Shown: positions 47,466-56,216, counted from the stretch's first letter. The stretch is 64,000 nucleotides of DNA from Rhodovulum robiginosum (GCF_003944755.1 NZ_RWGU01000048.1:306816-370815), one strand, 5' to 3'. The notes: generated from the letters alone by a model not told the origin. Made by a program: numbers and translations.

Positions 47466-47870
47466 ATGATCGGCCGTTTGAACCATGTCGCCATCGCCGT
47501 GCCCGACCTGAAGGCCGCCGCGGCGCAATATGCCGATACGCTGGGCGCCAAGGTCGGCGCGCCCCAGGACGAGCCCGACCACGGCGTGACCGTGGTGTTC
47601 ATCGAGCTGCCCAACACCAAGATCGAGCTGCTGTACCCGCTGGGCGAGGCGAGCCCGATCAACGGGTTTCTGGAAAAGAACCCCGCGGGCGGCATCCACC
47701 ATATCTGCTATGAGGTCGACGATATCCTGGCCGCCCGCGACCGGCTGAAGGCGCAGGGCGCCCGCGTGCTGGGCAGCGGCGAGCCCAAGATCGGCGCCCA
47801 TGGCAAGCCGGTTCTGTTCCTGCACCCCAAGGATTTCAACGGCACCCTGATCGAGCTGGAACAGGTCTGA
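47466..47870 (+). CDS. mce: Methylmalonyl-CoA epimerase
   Basis: Interconverts (S)- and (R)-methylmalonyl-CoA on the way from propionyl-CoA to succinyl-CoA. A 134-residue VOC-fold protein. The metal ligands are the histidine in RLNHVAIAV, the glutamate in NTKIELLYP, the histidine in GGIHHICYEV and the glutamate in GTLIELEQV. The start has AGGAGGAG upstream. It overlaps the DUF1467 gene by one base. Mutase and carboxylase genes are not in the window. Confidence 0.95.
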   Translation: MIGRLNHVAIAVPDLKAAAAQYADTLGAKVGAPQDEPDHGVTVVFIELPNTKIELLYPLGEASPINGFLEKNPAGGIHHICYEVDDILAARDRLKAQGARVLGSGEPKIGAHGKPVLFLHPKDFNGTLIELEQV

Positions 47871-48163
47871 TGGGGATCACGTCCGCGATTGTCCTGTTCG
47901 CGGTGATCTGGTTCATGGTGCTTTTCATCGTGCTGCCGATCAGGCTGACGACCCAGGGCGAGGCCGGCAAGGTCGAGCCCGGCACGCCCGAAAGCGCCCC
48001 CGCTGCACCGAACCTCAAGCGCAAGGTCCGCATCGTCACGCTGATCGCCGTGCTGATCTGGGCCGGGGTGGCGGGTGTCATCCTGTCGGGCGCGGTCACC
48101 GTGCGCGACATCGACATCTTCAACCGGATGGATCCCCCGCCAGCCGATGGTAGAGGTGGGTGA
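47870..48163 (+). CDS. DUF1467 family membrane protein
   Basis: 97 residues with two membrane helices (TSAIVLFAVIWFMVLFIVLP and VTLIAVLIWAGVAGVILSG) and a hydrophilic loop between. DUF1467 is a small alphaproteobacterial family that commonly follows the epimerase gene; its function is unknown. The start codon shares a base with the mce stop. The last 44 bases overlap the 3' end of the convergent EI24 gene, so the terminal DPPPADGRGG residues are antisense to it. Confidence 0.85.
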   Translation: MGITSAIVLFAVIWFMVLFIVLPIRLTTQGEAGKVEPGTPESAPAAPNLKRKVRIVTLIAVLIWAGVAGVILSGAVTVRDIDIFNRMDPPPADGRGG

Positions 48164-48818
48164 ACACCGCCGCGCCCAGGATCGGGATCACCAGGTTGAC
48201 GAGCGGCAGCGACAACGGCACCGCCATCAACAGGCCGGCGGCAAAGATCGTGCCCCGGTGACGCTTGCGCAGGGCGCTGGCCGCCTTGCGCCCGATCCGC
48301 CGCATCGCGGCCATCTGGAAATACTCCCGCCCCAGCAAGAACCCGTTGACCGCCCAGAACAGCAAGGGCGCAAGCGGCCCGACGAGGAAATAGAGCACCA
48401 GCGCGACAAGGTTCACCGCCACCAGAACGCCGAGAAAGCTGAGGCTGTCGCCAATCTGGTCGAGAAACGGGGGACTTTCAGCCGGGGGCAGGTCGGGGTA
48501 ATGCCGGGCCTCGACCGCCTCGGCCACGTCGTCGAGAAAGATGCCCATGAACGCCGCCGCGACGGGCACCATCAGAAACACCGACAAGACAAGCATCAGC
48601 ACCAGCGAGGCGCCCGAGAGCAATTCGTCGACCCAATGCACCTCGCCCAGCCAGGGCAGGGAAAAACTGTCGGGCACGACCCAGCCGATCACGCCGAAGA
48701 TCAGCGCGTAGATGCCGAAGAGCAGCGCCACGGTCAGCCCCAGTCCCAACAGCAGCACCCGCAGGAAACGCCGGTCGCCGACCTGGCCGAGGGTCTTGAG
48801 AAACGCGCCGAAGATCAT
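48120..48818 (-). CDS. EI24-domain (CysZ-like) membrane protein
   Basis: 232 residues with four or more long hydrophobic segments and the EI24 core (LSFLGVLVAVNLVALVLYFLV, WAVNGFLLGREYFQMAAMRR). CysZ of enterobacteria is a sulfate channel of this fold; in this family the substrate is not established. The ATG at 48818 overlaps the nitroreductase TGA (ATGA), so the two are coupled. Confidence 0.85.
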   Translation of the reverse strand: MIFGAFLKTLGQVGDRRFLRVLLLGLGLTVALLFGIYALIFGVIGWVVPDSFSLPWLGEVHWVDELLSGASLVLMLVLSVFLMVPVAAAFMGIFLDDVAEAVEARHYPDLPPAESPPFLDQIGDSLSFLGVLVAVNLVALVLYFLVGPLAPLLFWAVNGFLLGREYFQMAAMRRIGRKAASALRKRHRGTIFAAGLLMAVPLSLPLVNLVIPILGAAVFTHLYHRLAGDPSG

Positions 48819-49393
48819 TGCCGCACCCAATTCGTTATGGCGTCGAGGTCGGGGCGCGGCCGGTCGGGCGGTTCGGCGGTCTCGGTCCCGATATGGATGA
48901 AACCCGCCACCTGTTCGTGTGCGCCCAGCCCGAGGCCCTGTTCGAGGAAGGCGCGGTCATGCGCAGGCCAGCCCGACAGCCAGTTCGCCCCCCAGCCCGC
49001 CGCCAGCGCGGCATTCAAAAGCGCCAGGCACACCGCGCCCGCGGAATAGAGCTGTTCGATCTGGGGGATCTTGTCGCTGGGTTTGGGGGCGGCGATCACC
49101 GCCACGGCCAGCCCGCTTTGGGCAAAGGCGGCCTGCGCCTTGTCCACCGTCGCCGGTTCAAGCTCCAGCGCGCGGCCCCGGTCGGCGGCCAGCTCGCCCA
49201 GCCGCGCCAGCGCCGCACGCTCCAGCACGATAAAGCGCCAGGGCACCAGCTTGCCGTGATCGGGTGTGCGCGCCGCCGCGGTCAGGATCGGCCGCAAGGC
49301 GTCGCGGTCCGGCACCGGGGCGCGCAGCGTCTTGGCGGGCCGCGACCTGCGGGTCAGCAGAAATTCCATCACGTCGGGTCGCGGGGCGGGCAT
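48815..49393 (-). CDS. Nitroreductase family protein (YdjA-like)
   Basis: A 192-residue FMN-dependent NAD(P)H oxidoreductase. Family blocks are FLLTRRSRPAKTL, AARTPDHGKLVPWRFIVL and LNAALAAGWGANWLSG, with a C-terminal GFIHIGT. The short length and the DHGKL block fit the YdjA type. The natural substrate is unknown. The start at 49393 (MPAPRPDVMEF) gives the family length; the frame continues upstream without protein-like features. Confidence 0.88.
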   Translation of the reverse strand: MPAPRPDVMEFLLTRRSRPAKTLRAPVPDRDALRPILTAAARTPDHGKLVPWRFIVLERAALARLGELAADRGRALELEPATVDKAQAAFAQSGLAVAVIAAPKPSDKIPQIEQLYSAGAVCLALLNAALAAGWGANWLSGWPAHDRAFLEQGLGLGAHEQVAGFIHIGTETAEPPDRPRPDLDAITNWVRQ

Positions 49394-49491
49394 CGGCGCT
49401 CTCCTCTGGTCTGCCACTGATGTCGGCCATTGCGCGGCCCGGTTCAACCCCGGCTTGACGCCCGCCCGCATGGCGGGTCAAGTCTCGTGTC

Positions 49492-49749
49492 ATGTCTGCG
49501 ACCGACCTGACCCATCTTGCCGCGCCCGGCACCGAGATCGCCGTGCGGGTAACGCCCAAGGCATCGCGCAACGCGATCACGCCGCAGGACGGCCGGCTGC
49601 GCGTCTACGTCACCACCGTGCCCGAGGCCGGCAAGGCGAACGCGGCGGTGGTCAAGCTGTTGTCGAAGGCGCTGGGCGTGCCGAAATCGCGGCTGGTGCT
49701 GGTGCGCGGGCAATCCGCGCGGGACAAGCTGTTTCGCGTGCTGGGGTAG
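49492..49749 (+). CDS. DUF167 family protein (YggU)
   Basis: 85 residues with the family core IAVRVTPKASRNAI, LRVYVTTVPEAGKANAAVV and VLVRGQSARDKLFRV. YggU-type proteins are widespread in bacteria and eukaryotes, and their function is not known. In Rhodobacteraceae the gene is often found alone. Repeat copy 6 follows about 100 bases after the stop. Confidence 0.9.
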   Translation: MSATDLTHLAAPGTEIAVRVTPKASRNAITPQDGRLRVYVTTVPEAGKANAAVVKLLSKALGVPKSRLVLVRGQSARDKLFRVLG

Positions 49750-49845
49750 GGCCCACGCGCGCCAGGGCCGGTTCCGGGCGGTTGCGCCCCCTGGTCGTGC
49801 CGTACCCGGCACGGCACCCGCCGGGGGCGCCGCCCCCGGACCCCC

Positions 49846-49871
49846 GGGGGTATTTGGACCAAGAAGAAGCA
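49846..49871 (+). repeat. Intergenic repeat, copy 6 (GGGGTATTTGGACCAAGAAGAAG)
   Basis: Identical in its core to copy 4. It is preceded by a G/C-rich palindrome (GGGGGCGCCGCCCCC at 49823-49837 and CCCCCGGGGG). Confidence 0.75.
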
Positions 49872-49935
49872 GCCGGCGGCGACAGGTTGGAGACGTGGCG
49901 CCCGAGTTCGCCGCGCGCCGCAGGCGCGCTCCGGC

Positions 49936-50175
49936 CTAGCGCTTTTTCCGCGCCGCCCTGTAGACGCCTTCGGGCAGGTCGAGCGCCGCGGCGAGTTCGG
50001 TGATCTGCGACAGCGACAGGGTGATCGTCTGCACCCGGTCGGTGCGCGGGTCGAGCTGTTCGACGGTCACGCAATCCTCGAAGGCGTTGATGGTGACGTC
50101 TTCCTGCAAATGCTGGCCACCCTCGTCGATGAGGGTGATCACGGTGGCGTCGAAATCGTGCTCTATGGTGAACAT
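49936..50175 (-). CDS. Conserved-type small protein, 79 residues, unknown function
   Basis: An acidic, beta-rich protein (FTIEHDFDATVITLIDEGG, VTIEAF-like INAFEDCVTVEQLD) with a basic C-terminal tail (YRAARKKR). One cysteine is in EDCVTVEQ. No family name is recognised, though the good composition and the codon pattern support a real gene. It lies 31 bases downstream of the DCC protein gene on the same strand and is probably in one unit with it. Confidence 0.65.
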   Translation of the reverse strand: MFTIEHDFDATVITLIDEGGQHLQEDVTINAFEDCVTVEQLDPRTDRVQTITLSLSQITELAAALDLPEGVYRAARKKR

Positions 50176-50206
50176 GACGCCACGCTAGCGCGGGCCGCGC
50201 CCGCCC

Positions 50207-50578
50207 TCAACCGCGTTCGGTCCGCCGGCGGTGCATCGCGTAGAGCAGCGGTGCGGCGATCCGGTCATAGCCCAGCCGGGCCAGCGGAAACACCACCGGC
50301 AGCGAGACAAGCCGCGCGAGCCAGCGAAACCGCGGCATCTCGCGCCAGAGCGCGACGAAGGCGGGCAGGCCCGCGATCAGCCGCCCGTCGCGGACCACGT
50401 GAAAGCGACGCGCCGCCTGCGCTTCGCTCAGCCCCAGCCGCGCCCGTTCGGCGCTGCCCAGCCCGTGATAGCGAATGGGCAGCCCCCTGCTGTCGCTGTA
50501 GCGGCGATAGCCCGACACCTCGCGCGCACAGATCGGGCAGGTCTCGTTATAGATGACGTCGATGTCTTGCGTGCTCAT
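50207..50578 (-). CDS. DUF393 (DCC) thiol-disulfide oxidoreductase-like protein
   Basis: 123 residues. The N-terminal motif YNETCPICAREVSGYRRY holds a CxxC typical of the DCC family, a shortened thioredoxin-like fold. A conserved block follows (GLPIRYHGLG... RFHVVRDGRLIAGLPAFVALW), and a hydrophobic stretch near the C terminus. The start at 50578 (MSTQDIDVIY) gives family length. It diverges from the DUF6455 pair, with the Fnr-type box at 50640-50653 between them. Confidence 0.85.
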   Translation of the reverse strand: MSTQDIDVIYNETCPICAREVSGYRRYSDSRGLPIRYHGLGSAERARLGLSEAQAARRFHVVRDGRLIAGLPAFVALWREMPRFRWLARLVSLPVVFPLARLGYDRIAAPLLYAMHRRRTERG

Positions 50579-50639
50579 GCCGCAGCACATAGCGGGGCGC
50601 GCCGGCGGGAAAACCCCGGGACCGCGCGATTACGCCGAT

Positions 50640-50653
50640 TTGACACGAATCAA
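50640..50653. promoter_or_regulatory. Fnr-type box TTGAC-ACGA-ATCAA upstream of the DUF6455 pair
   Basis: Fits TTGAY-N4-RTCAA. The centre lies 67 bases before the ATG at 50714. A TATCCA at 50677-50682 would be the -10, placing the box at about -42 of the start, the classical activating position. It could also act on the divergent DCC gene. Confidence 0.6.
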
Positions 50654-50713
50654 GGCGGCCCCGCGCGGCTTGCCGGTATCCATGGCCTTAACGCGCAGCA
50701 ACAGGAGGGCGTC

Positions 50714-50986
50714 ATGTCCGGCCAGAGCAAATTCGACGAACATGCCGATCTGGTCCAGAAGATGGCCGAGGCCTTGGGTATCGACCTGACCGAGGCGATG
50801 ATGGCGGGCAACTGGACCCCGGAAGACATGCAGGCCACGGTCAAGCGCTGCCTGGGCTGCACCGACCCCGCCCATTGCAAGGGCTGGCTGACGGACAATG
50901 CCGCCGGCAGCGAAGAGACCCCGGGCTATTGCCGCAACAAGGACCTTCTGGAGGCGATGCGGGTGCGCCTGACGCCCGCCTCTTAA
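50714..50986 (+). CDS. DUF6455 family protein, four-cysteine type (first of pair)
   Basis: 90 residues from the ATG at 50714, which has AGGAGG upstream. Four cysteines have the spacing Cx2Cx5Cx17C (RCLGCTDPAHCKGWL, then PGYCRNKDLL). The N-terminal part is helical (HADLVQKMAEALGIDLTEAM). DUF6455 is a small proteobacterial family of unknown function. The cysteine pattern suggests bound metal or an iron-sulfur cluster, but no cluster type can be read from it. A second member follows three bases after the stop. Confidence 0.85.
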   Translation: MSGQSKFDEHADLVQKMAEALGIDLTEAMMAGNWTPEDMQATVKRCLGCTDPAHCKGWLTDNAAGSEETPGYCRNKDLLEAMRVRLTPAS

Positions 50987-50989
50987 GCG

Positions 50990-51250
50990 ATGGATGACAG
51001 CGGCAAACTCTCGACCCATTTCTGGCTGGCTCAGGGCATGGCGCGGACCGTCGGGCTCAAGCTGCCGGCGGAATTGAAGGCAGGCCGGCTCGACCGGTCG
51101 GACCTGGCCCATTTCGTCGCCGAATGCTGCTGCTGCGACCGGACCGATCATTGCATCTCGTGGTTGGCCGTTCAGGCCAGAGGTGCCGAAACGCCGCCGG
51201 TCTGGTGCGCGCTGAAGCCGCGGATCGAGGCGCTGAAAGAAACCGCCTGA
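50990..51250 (+). CDS. DUF6455 family protein, four-cysteine type (second of pair)
   Basis: 86 residues. It has the same Cx2Cx5Cx17C spacing as its neighbour (CCCCDRTDHCISWL, then PPVWCALKPRIEAL), with two extra cysteines inside the first pair. The rest is diverged (about one third identical around the motif by eye). Co-transcribed with the first member, three bases apart. The tandem pair may form a heterodimer. It converges with the DUF4405 gene, with four bases between. Confidence 0.82.
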   Translation: MDDSGKLSTHFWLAQGMARTVGLKLPAELKAGRLDRSDLAHFVAECCCCDRTDHCISWLAVQARGAETPPVWCALKPRIEALKETA

Positions 51251-51254
51251 CCGA

Positions 51255-51758
51255 TCAGCCCTCCGCCTGGCGGCCGATGAGAACCGCGATCAGACGCATC
51301 TGTGCGCCGCGTTCGCCATGGGCGAGATCGGAGATCGTGCTGTCGGCCGTGGCCCCGTCATAACCTGCCTGGCGCAGCCGCGCGGTCAGCGTTTCGGGGG
51401 ATTCGTCCAGCACGGCGGCCACCGCGCCGAGGGGGGCCTCTTCGATCGCGTGGAGCAGCGCGAAATCGGGGCGGCCGCCGCCGGTCCCGCCCGCCAGCGG
51501 CAGGAACGAAAGCCCCAGTGCCAGCGCGAATACGGCAACCGCCGCCTGCCCGCGCGCGCGTTTCATATGCGCGGTGAAGGGGCGCAGGTTGACGAAGACG
51601 TGCAAGAGCGCGGCGGCGACGAAGATCAGCCCGACCCATTCGTGGACCACCTTGTTCGTCATCGTGGAGGCGTGAAAGAACATCAGGAGTCCGGTGACGG
51701 ACATCAGGAGGAAGGCGCCGATGGTCAGCGGCGTGGCGAATTTTCGGACAAGAGGCAT
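51255..51758 (-). CDS. DUF4405 membrane protein
   Basis: 167 residues with three membrane segments at the N terminus (LTIGAFLLMSVTGLLMFFH, EWVGLIFVAAALLHVFVNL and AAVAVFALALGLSFLPLAG). Histidines in FFHAS, VVHEWVG and LLHVFVN are placed inside or at the ends of the helices as in cytochrome b-type heme proteins; DUF4405 proteins share this pattern. The C-terminal half is soluble, with a Rhodobacter-type helix-turn pattern (ESPETLTARLRQAGYD). Function is unknown; a heme-binding membrane component is an inference. Confidence 0.75.
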   Translation of the reverse strand: MPLVRKFATPLTIGAFLLMSVTGLLMFFHASTMTNKVVHEWVGLIFVAAALLHVFVNLRPFTAHMKRARGQAAVAVFALALGLSFLPLAGGTGGGRPDFALLHAIEEAPLGAVAAVLDESPETLTARLRQAGYDGATADSTISDLAHGERGAQMRLIAVLIGRQAEG

Positions 51759-51902
51759 CGGTCGAACCTTTCGATATGTGCGATGCCCGTGTCACGCTGT
51801 GGTGCCAAATATCCGTCGTCTCTGCGACGCGGTGGCGCATCGGCAGCGAACTGTACTATCCTAGGCTGCGCCCCATAATCCGCCGCTTTATCGAGATTTG
51901 CC

Positions 51903-53156
51903 TTGGCTTTCGTGACCCGTGACCGCGTGCGGTTGTTTCCTCGCATCATCCTTTTCGGATATTTGCTCGCCGCCTGCCTGACGATCGGGTTCTGGTTTGC
52001 CCAGCCGCTCTCGGGGGTATCGCATCCGGGGGGCGACTTCATCGCGTTCTATGCCGCGGGCAAGCTGGCGGCGGCAGGGCAGGCGACGGCCGCCTATGAC
52101 ATGGCGTACTTGCGCGAGACCTATATGGGCGTTCTGCCCGGCGTCGACGGCTATATCGGCTGGTACTATCCGCCCAGCTATTTCCTTCCTTTCCATTTTC
52201 TGTCGGGCCTGCCCTATTTCGGTGCGCTGGCGCTCTGGCTGGGGGCAACCGCGGCCGCCTTTGTTGTCGCCGTCCGGCCGTTGATCCGCAGCGCGCGCGA
52301 GGCCTGGGTCGTCGCTGCCGCGCCGCCGCTGTTTTACAACATGTTCGACGGTCAGAACGGCTTTCTGACCGCGGCGCTGATGGTGTGGCTTTACCGTGCG
52401 CTGCCGGCCCGGCCGGTGGCGGCCGGCGTCGCGCTGGGTCTATTGGCGGTCAAGCCTCATCTCGCGCTGCTTTTCCCGGTGCTGCTGATCGCGTGGCGGC
52501 AATGGCGCGCGCTGGCCGCGGCGGCGGCAACGGTTGCGGCGACGACCCTGGTGTCGGCCGGTCTCTACGGGCCCGAGCCCTGGGTGGTGTTCTTCACCGA
52601 AAACCTCAACGGCCTGTCGCGCCTGCATCTCGATGCCCAGGTCTTTCAGATCACACGGATTTCCTCGCCCTTGTCCTTCGCGCTGTCGCTGGGCTGGAAC
52701 GCCACGGCGGCGCGGGCGTTGCAAATCGGGTTTGCCGCTGCGGTCGTCGCGGTGCTGGTGCTGCTGGTCCGGCGGGGGGCGGATCGCCGCCTGGTCTTTG
52801 CGGTGACGGCGGTGGCGGCGGTGCCGGTGGCGCCGCACAATTTTCTGTACGACTGGGTGATCCTGGTGCTGCCGATGCTGATCCTGTGGCGCGCGGTCGA
52901 GGCGTCGGGCCTTCGCCGGTTCGAGATGCCGGTGATCCTTGTGGTCTACGCGGCGGCCCTGCCGCTGGGCAGCCTGCCGCGGCACTGGCCGGTGTCGTTC
53001 GGGTTCCCGATTCTTCTGGCATTCCTGGCGGTGCTGGTCCGGCGCGCCTGGTGCGATGCGAACGCCGGGGCCGGTCAGGCGGTCTCGGTCGCCAGCCAGC
53101 GCGCGGCCTCGTCGGTGGTGCCCACCAACTCCCATGTGATGACCGGCAAATCGTAA
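51903..53156 (+). CDS. GT87-family (DUF2029) membrane glycosyltransferase, second copy
   Basis: Up to 417 residues with about ten membrane segments. The loop motifs are PGGDFIAFYAAGKLAAAG and IGWYYPPSYFLPFHFLSGLPY, and VKPHLALLFPVLL is a family block. No ATG gives the full length; TTG at 51903 or GTG at 51912 is the probable start. The last 82 bases overlap cutA on the other strand, so the final 27 residues are its antisense. The family adds sugars from polyprenyl phosphate donors; the partner pathway is unknown. Confidence 0.78.
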   Translation: MAFVTRDRVRLFPRIILFGYLLAACLTIGFWFAQPLSGVSHPGGDFIAFYAAGKLAAAGQATAAYDMAYLRETYMGVLPGVDGYIGWYYPPSYFLPFHFLSGLPYFGALALWLGATAAAFVVAVRPLIRSAREAWVVAAAPPLFYNMFDGQNGFLTAALMVWLYRALPARPVAAGVALGLLAVKPHLALLFPVLLIAWRQWRALAAAAATVAATTLVSAGLYGPEPWVVFFTENLNGLSRLHLDAQVFQITRISSPLSFALSLGWNATAARALQIGFAAAVVAVLVLLVRRGADRRLVFAVTAVAAVPVAPHNFLYDWVILVLPMLILWRAVEASGLRRFEMPVILVVYAAALPLGSLPRHWPVSFGFPILLAFLAVLVRRAWCDANAGAGQAVSVASQRAASSVVPTNSHVMTGKS

Positions 53157-53380
53157 GGGTGATCGGCCTCGATCAGGGCCACGAGGTCGGCGCGTCGGGC
53201 CTCTGTCGTCTTGAAGGTGACCTGGACCTCTTGCTCCTCCTGCACCGCGCCGTCCCAGTGAAACAAGCTGAGCACGACGGGCGTGATGTTGGCGCAGGCC
53301 GCCAGCCTGCCGGCCAGCGCGTCGGCGGCAAGGCTGCGGGCGGTGTCGAGATCGGGGCAGGTGGTGGTGAGGTGGAGCAT
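53075..53380 (-). CDS. cutA: Divalent-cation tolerance protein CutA
   Basis: A 101-residue trimeric ferredoxin-like protein. Family signs are TTCPDLDTARSLAADALAGR, ACANITPVVLSLFHWDGAVQ and the C-terminal ITWELVGTTDEAARWLATET. The E. coli gene affects copper tolerance, but the molecular role is not settled. It overlaps the GT87 gene end by 82 bases. The 217 bases between it and rimO hold no recognised feature. Confidence 0.95.
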   Translation of the reverse strand: MLHLTTTCPDLDTARSLAADALAGRLAACANITPVVLSLFHWDGAVQEEQEVQVTFKTTEARRADLVALIEADHPYDLPVITWELVGTTDEAARWLATETA

Positions 53381-53597
53381 GGGAGCCTCTTGGGTCTTGA
53401 GCGGGTGGAGTTGCGCGGCGCGACCCCGTCATTGAGGCGCATGGGCTCAGGGTATCGCAAGGTCGAATGAAGGCCGTGGCGAGGGCGGCCGGCGGGCGGC
53501 TTGGCCGAGCGCGGCGGTCGTTCGGCCCGCCGCAGGGCAGGCGGAACGAGCTGCCGGGCCTGGTAACGCGCCCGCACGGGCCCGGCGCGCAGGGCGT

Positions 53598-54977
53598 TTA
53601 TGCGTCCGCGGGTTTGCCCCACAGATCGTACTCACCCGCCTCGTCGACCTCGACGGTCACGATTTCGCCGGGGCGCAGCCCCTCGGCGCCCTCGTCGATG
53701 AACAAACACCCGTCGATCTCGGGCGCGTCGGCCTTGGTGCGGCAGGTGGCGATGCCGTCGGCGTCGACCTCGTCGACGATCACCTCCAGCTGCCGGCCCA
53801 CCTTGGCCGCCAGTTTCGTTTCGGAAATCGCCTGGGCCTTTTCCATGAACCGGTCCCACCGGTCCTGCTTTACCGCGTCCGGGACGTGGTCGGGCAGGGC
53901 GTTGGCCCGCGCCCCGGCGACGTCTTCGTATTGAAAACAGCCGACCCGGTCGAGCTGGGCCTCGTCGAGCCAGTCGAGCAGGGTCTGGAACTCGGCCTCG
54001 GTTTCGCCGGGAAAGCCAACGATGAAGGTCGAGCGCAGCGCGATATCGGGGCACACCGCCCGCCACGCCGCGATTTCGTCCAGCGTCTTGGCCGCGGCGG
54101 CGGGGCGGGCCATGCGTTTGAGCGTGTCTGGGTGGGCGTGCTGAAAGGGGATGTCGAGATAGGGCAGGATCAGCCCCTCGGCCATCAGCGGTATCAACTC
54201 GCGCACATGGGGGTAGGGATAGACGTAATGCAGCCGCACCCAGGCGCCCAGCCCCCCCAGATCGCGGGCCAGATCGGTGATATGGGCGCGGTGGCCCTTT
54301 TCCGCGGCATGTTTCATGTCGACGCCGTAGGCCGAGGTGTCCTGGCTGATCACCAGGAGTTCCCTAACCCCGGCCTCGACCAGTTTTTCAGCCTCGCGCA
54401 CCACCGCATGGGCCGGGCGAGAGACCAGCCGGCCGCGCATGTCCGGGATGATGCAGAACCGGCAATGGTGGTTACAGCCCTCGGAAATCTTGAGATAGCT
54501 GTAGTGGCGCGGGGTCAGGCTGACGCCAGCGGCCGGCAACAGGTCGATGAACGGGTCGGGGTCGGGCGGCACGGCGGCATGCACCGCGTCCAGCACCTGT
54601 TCGTACTGGTGCGGCCCGGTGACGGCCAGCACGGTGGGATGGGCGCCGGTGATGTAATCGGGCTCGGCGCCGAGGCAGCCGGTGACGATGACCCGGCCGT
54701 TTTCGTTCAATGCCTCGCCGATGGCCTCCAAACTTTCCGCCTTGGCGGAATCGAGAAAGCCGCAGGTGTTCACGATCACCGCGTCGGCGCCGTCATAGTC
54801 GGGACTGATCGCATAGCCCTCGGCCCTGAGCCGCGTGAGGATGCGCTCGCTGTCGACCAGCGCCTTGGGGCAGCCGAGGCTGACCATGCCGATGGTCGGC
54901 TGGCCGGGGCGGCGGGGCTCGGCGAGGCGGGCGCGCGGTGCGAGGTCGGGGCGGAGGTCGGGCGGGTTTTGCGGCAT
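53598..54977 (-). CDS. rimO: Ribosomal protein S12 methylthiotransferase RimO
   Basis: A radical SAM enzyme that adds a methylthio group to Asp88 (E. coli numbering) of ribosomal protein S12. Of the 459 residues, the first cluster is held by C36 ([11 protein letters not shown]), C72 ([10 protein letters not shown]) and C101 (TGCLGAEPD). The radical SAM cluster is at C168, C172, C175 (GCNHHCRFC). A C-terminal TRAM domain follows ([15 protein letters not shown]). The N-terminal 25 residues are a proline/arginine-rich extension common in this group. Confidence 0.96.
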   Translation of the reverse strand: MPQNPPDLRPDLAPRARLAEPRRPGQPTIGMVSLGCPKALVDSERILTRLRAEGYAISPDYDGADAVIVNTCGFLDSAKAESLEAIGEALNENGRVIVTGCLGAEPDYITGAHPTVLAVTGPHQYEQVLDAVHAAVPPDPDPFIDLLPAAGVSLTPRHYSYLKISEGCNHHCRFCIIPDMRGRLVSRPAHAVVREAEKLVEAGVRELLVISQDTSAYGVDMKHAAEKGHRAHITDLARDLGGLGAWVRLHYVYPYPHVRELIPLMAEGLILPYLDIPFQHAHPDTLKRMARPAAAAKTLDEIAAWRAVCPDIALRSTFIVGFPGETEAEFQTLLDWLDEAQLDRVGCFQYEDVAGARANALPDHVPDAVKQDRWDRFMEKAQAISETKLAAKVGRQLEVIVDEVDADGIATCRTKADAPEIDGCLFIDEGAEGLRPGEIVTVEVDEAGEYDLWGKPADA

Positions 54978-55022
54978 GGCGCCGCTAATAGCCGGTTCCG
55001 GCCGCCTGCGGAAGGGGCCGGG

Positions 55023-56192
55023 TCAGGTGGGGCGCCGTGTCTCGCCCGCGCGGGCCAGCGCCAGCCGCGTCAGAAGCGGCCCGACAAGTTCGAAAACGAT
55101 GGTGGTGGTGATCGTGACCGAGAGCAGGAGCTGGCCCAGCTCCGGCAGGGCTTTGCTGGCCACCAGCGCCATGCCCAGCGCGACGCCGGCCTGCGGCGTC
55201 AGCGCGACCCCGATCCAGCCTGCCTGCCTGGGCGACAGCCCGCCCAGCCGGCCGCCGATCCAGCCGCCCGCCAGCCGTCCTGCCAGGCGCAGCACGACGA
55301 CCCCGGCAGCCAGCGGCAGCGCCGCGTCGGCCGCGCGCAGGTCGACCGCGGCGCCGGCCAGCACGAAGAAGAGGGTCAGGAAGGGCCAGCTTATGTGCTC
55401 GATCTCGTGGAACGCATAGCTATGGTGGCGGGCGAGGTTGACGATCACCGCACCGGCCGCCATCCCCGCCAGGAGAAACGACACCCCCAGCCACAGCGAG
55501 AGCCCCGCGCAGAGCAGGACGAGCCCCAGCGCCTCGGCCAGCGTCGGTTCGCCGGGCCGGATGCGGCCCGTGGCGTAAGAGGCTGGCAGCCCGAGGGCGA
55601 GGCCCAGCGCCAATGCCAGCCCGACCTCGGCCAGCCCGTCGGCCAGCCCCGCGCCGAGCCCGGCCGCGCCGCCGAGCAGTAGCCCAAGAAGCACGCTGAA
55701 GACGATCACGCCCCAGGCGTCGTCTATGGCGACCACGCCCATGAGGGTCTGCGTCATCGGCCCGCGTGCGCCGGTCTGGCGGACAACATCATGGGTTGCC
55801 GCCGGGTCCGTGGCCAGCCCGATGCCCCCCAGAAGCAGCGCCAGAGCGACGGGCATCCCGGCCAGCCAGAGGCCGCCGGCGATGATCGCGAGGCTCAGGC
55901 CGGCCACCGCCAGCGACACCGCGAGAATCGCGCCGCTGCGGGCGCGCAGCGCCTTGCGCGAAAGCTCGCCACCGAGAAGGAAAGCCACCATGGTCAGCGC
56001 CAGATCGGCGGTGAGCGCCTGCCATCTCTGCGCGTCGATCGGCAGAAGGTCGGCCCCGGTGGGCCCGATCGCCAGCCCGAACAACACCAGCAGCGTGATG
56101 CGCGGCAGCCGCGTCAGCCGGCCCAGCGCGTCAAGGGCGAGGCTCGCAAGCAAGAGCACGCCGAAGGTGATCAGAAGCAGGCTCTCGGTCAT
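55023..56192 (-). CDS. Cation:proton antiporter, CPA2 (KefB/NapA type)
   Basis: A 389-residue membrane protein with about twelve segments. It lacks the cytosolic RCK/TrkA domain of Kef proteins, which indicates a Na+/H+ or K+/H+ exchanger rather than a gated efflux channel. The conserved charged parts are GLATDPAATHDVVRQTGARGPMTQTLMGVVAIDDAWG (the two aspartates of the ion-binding region) and the C-terminal helices. The ion specificity is not visible. Confidence 0.88.
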   Translation of the reverse strand: MTESLLLITFGVLLLASLALDALGRLTRLPRITLLVLFGLAIGPTGADLLPIDAQRWQALTADLALTMVAFLLGGELSRKALRARSGAILAVSLAVAGLSLAIIAGGLWLAGMPVALALLLGGIGLATDPAATHDVVRQTGARGPMTQTLMGVVAIDDAWGVIVFSVLLGLLLGGAAGLGAGLADGLAEVGLALALGLALGLPASYATGRIRPGEPTLAEALGLVLLCAGLSLWLGVSFLLAGMAAGAVIVNLARHHSYAFHEIEHISWPFLTLFFVLAGAAVDLRAADAALPLAAGVVVLRLAGRLAGGWIGGRLGGLSPRQAGWIGVALTPQAGVALGMALVASKALPELGQLLLSVTITTTIVFELVGPLLTRLALARAGETRRPT

Positions 56193-56216
56193 GTCGGGCG
56201 GGCGGCTGCCGGGGCC

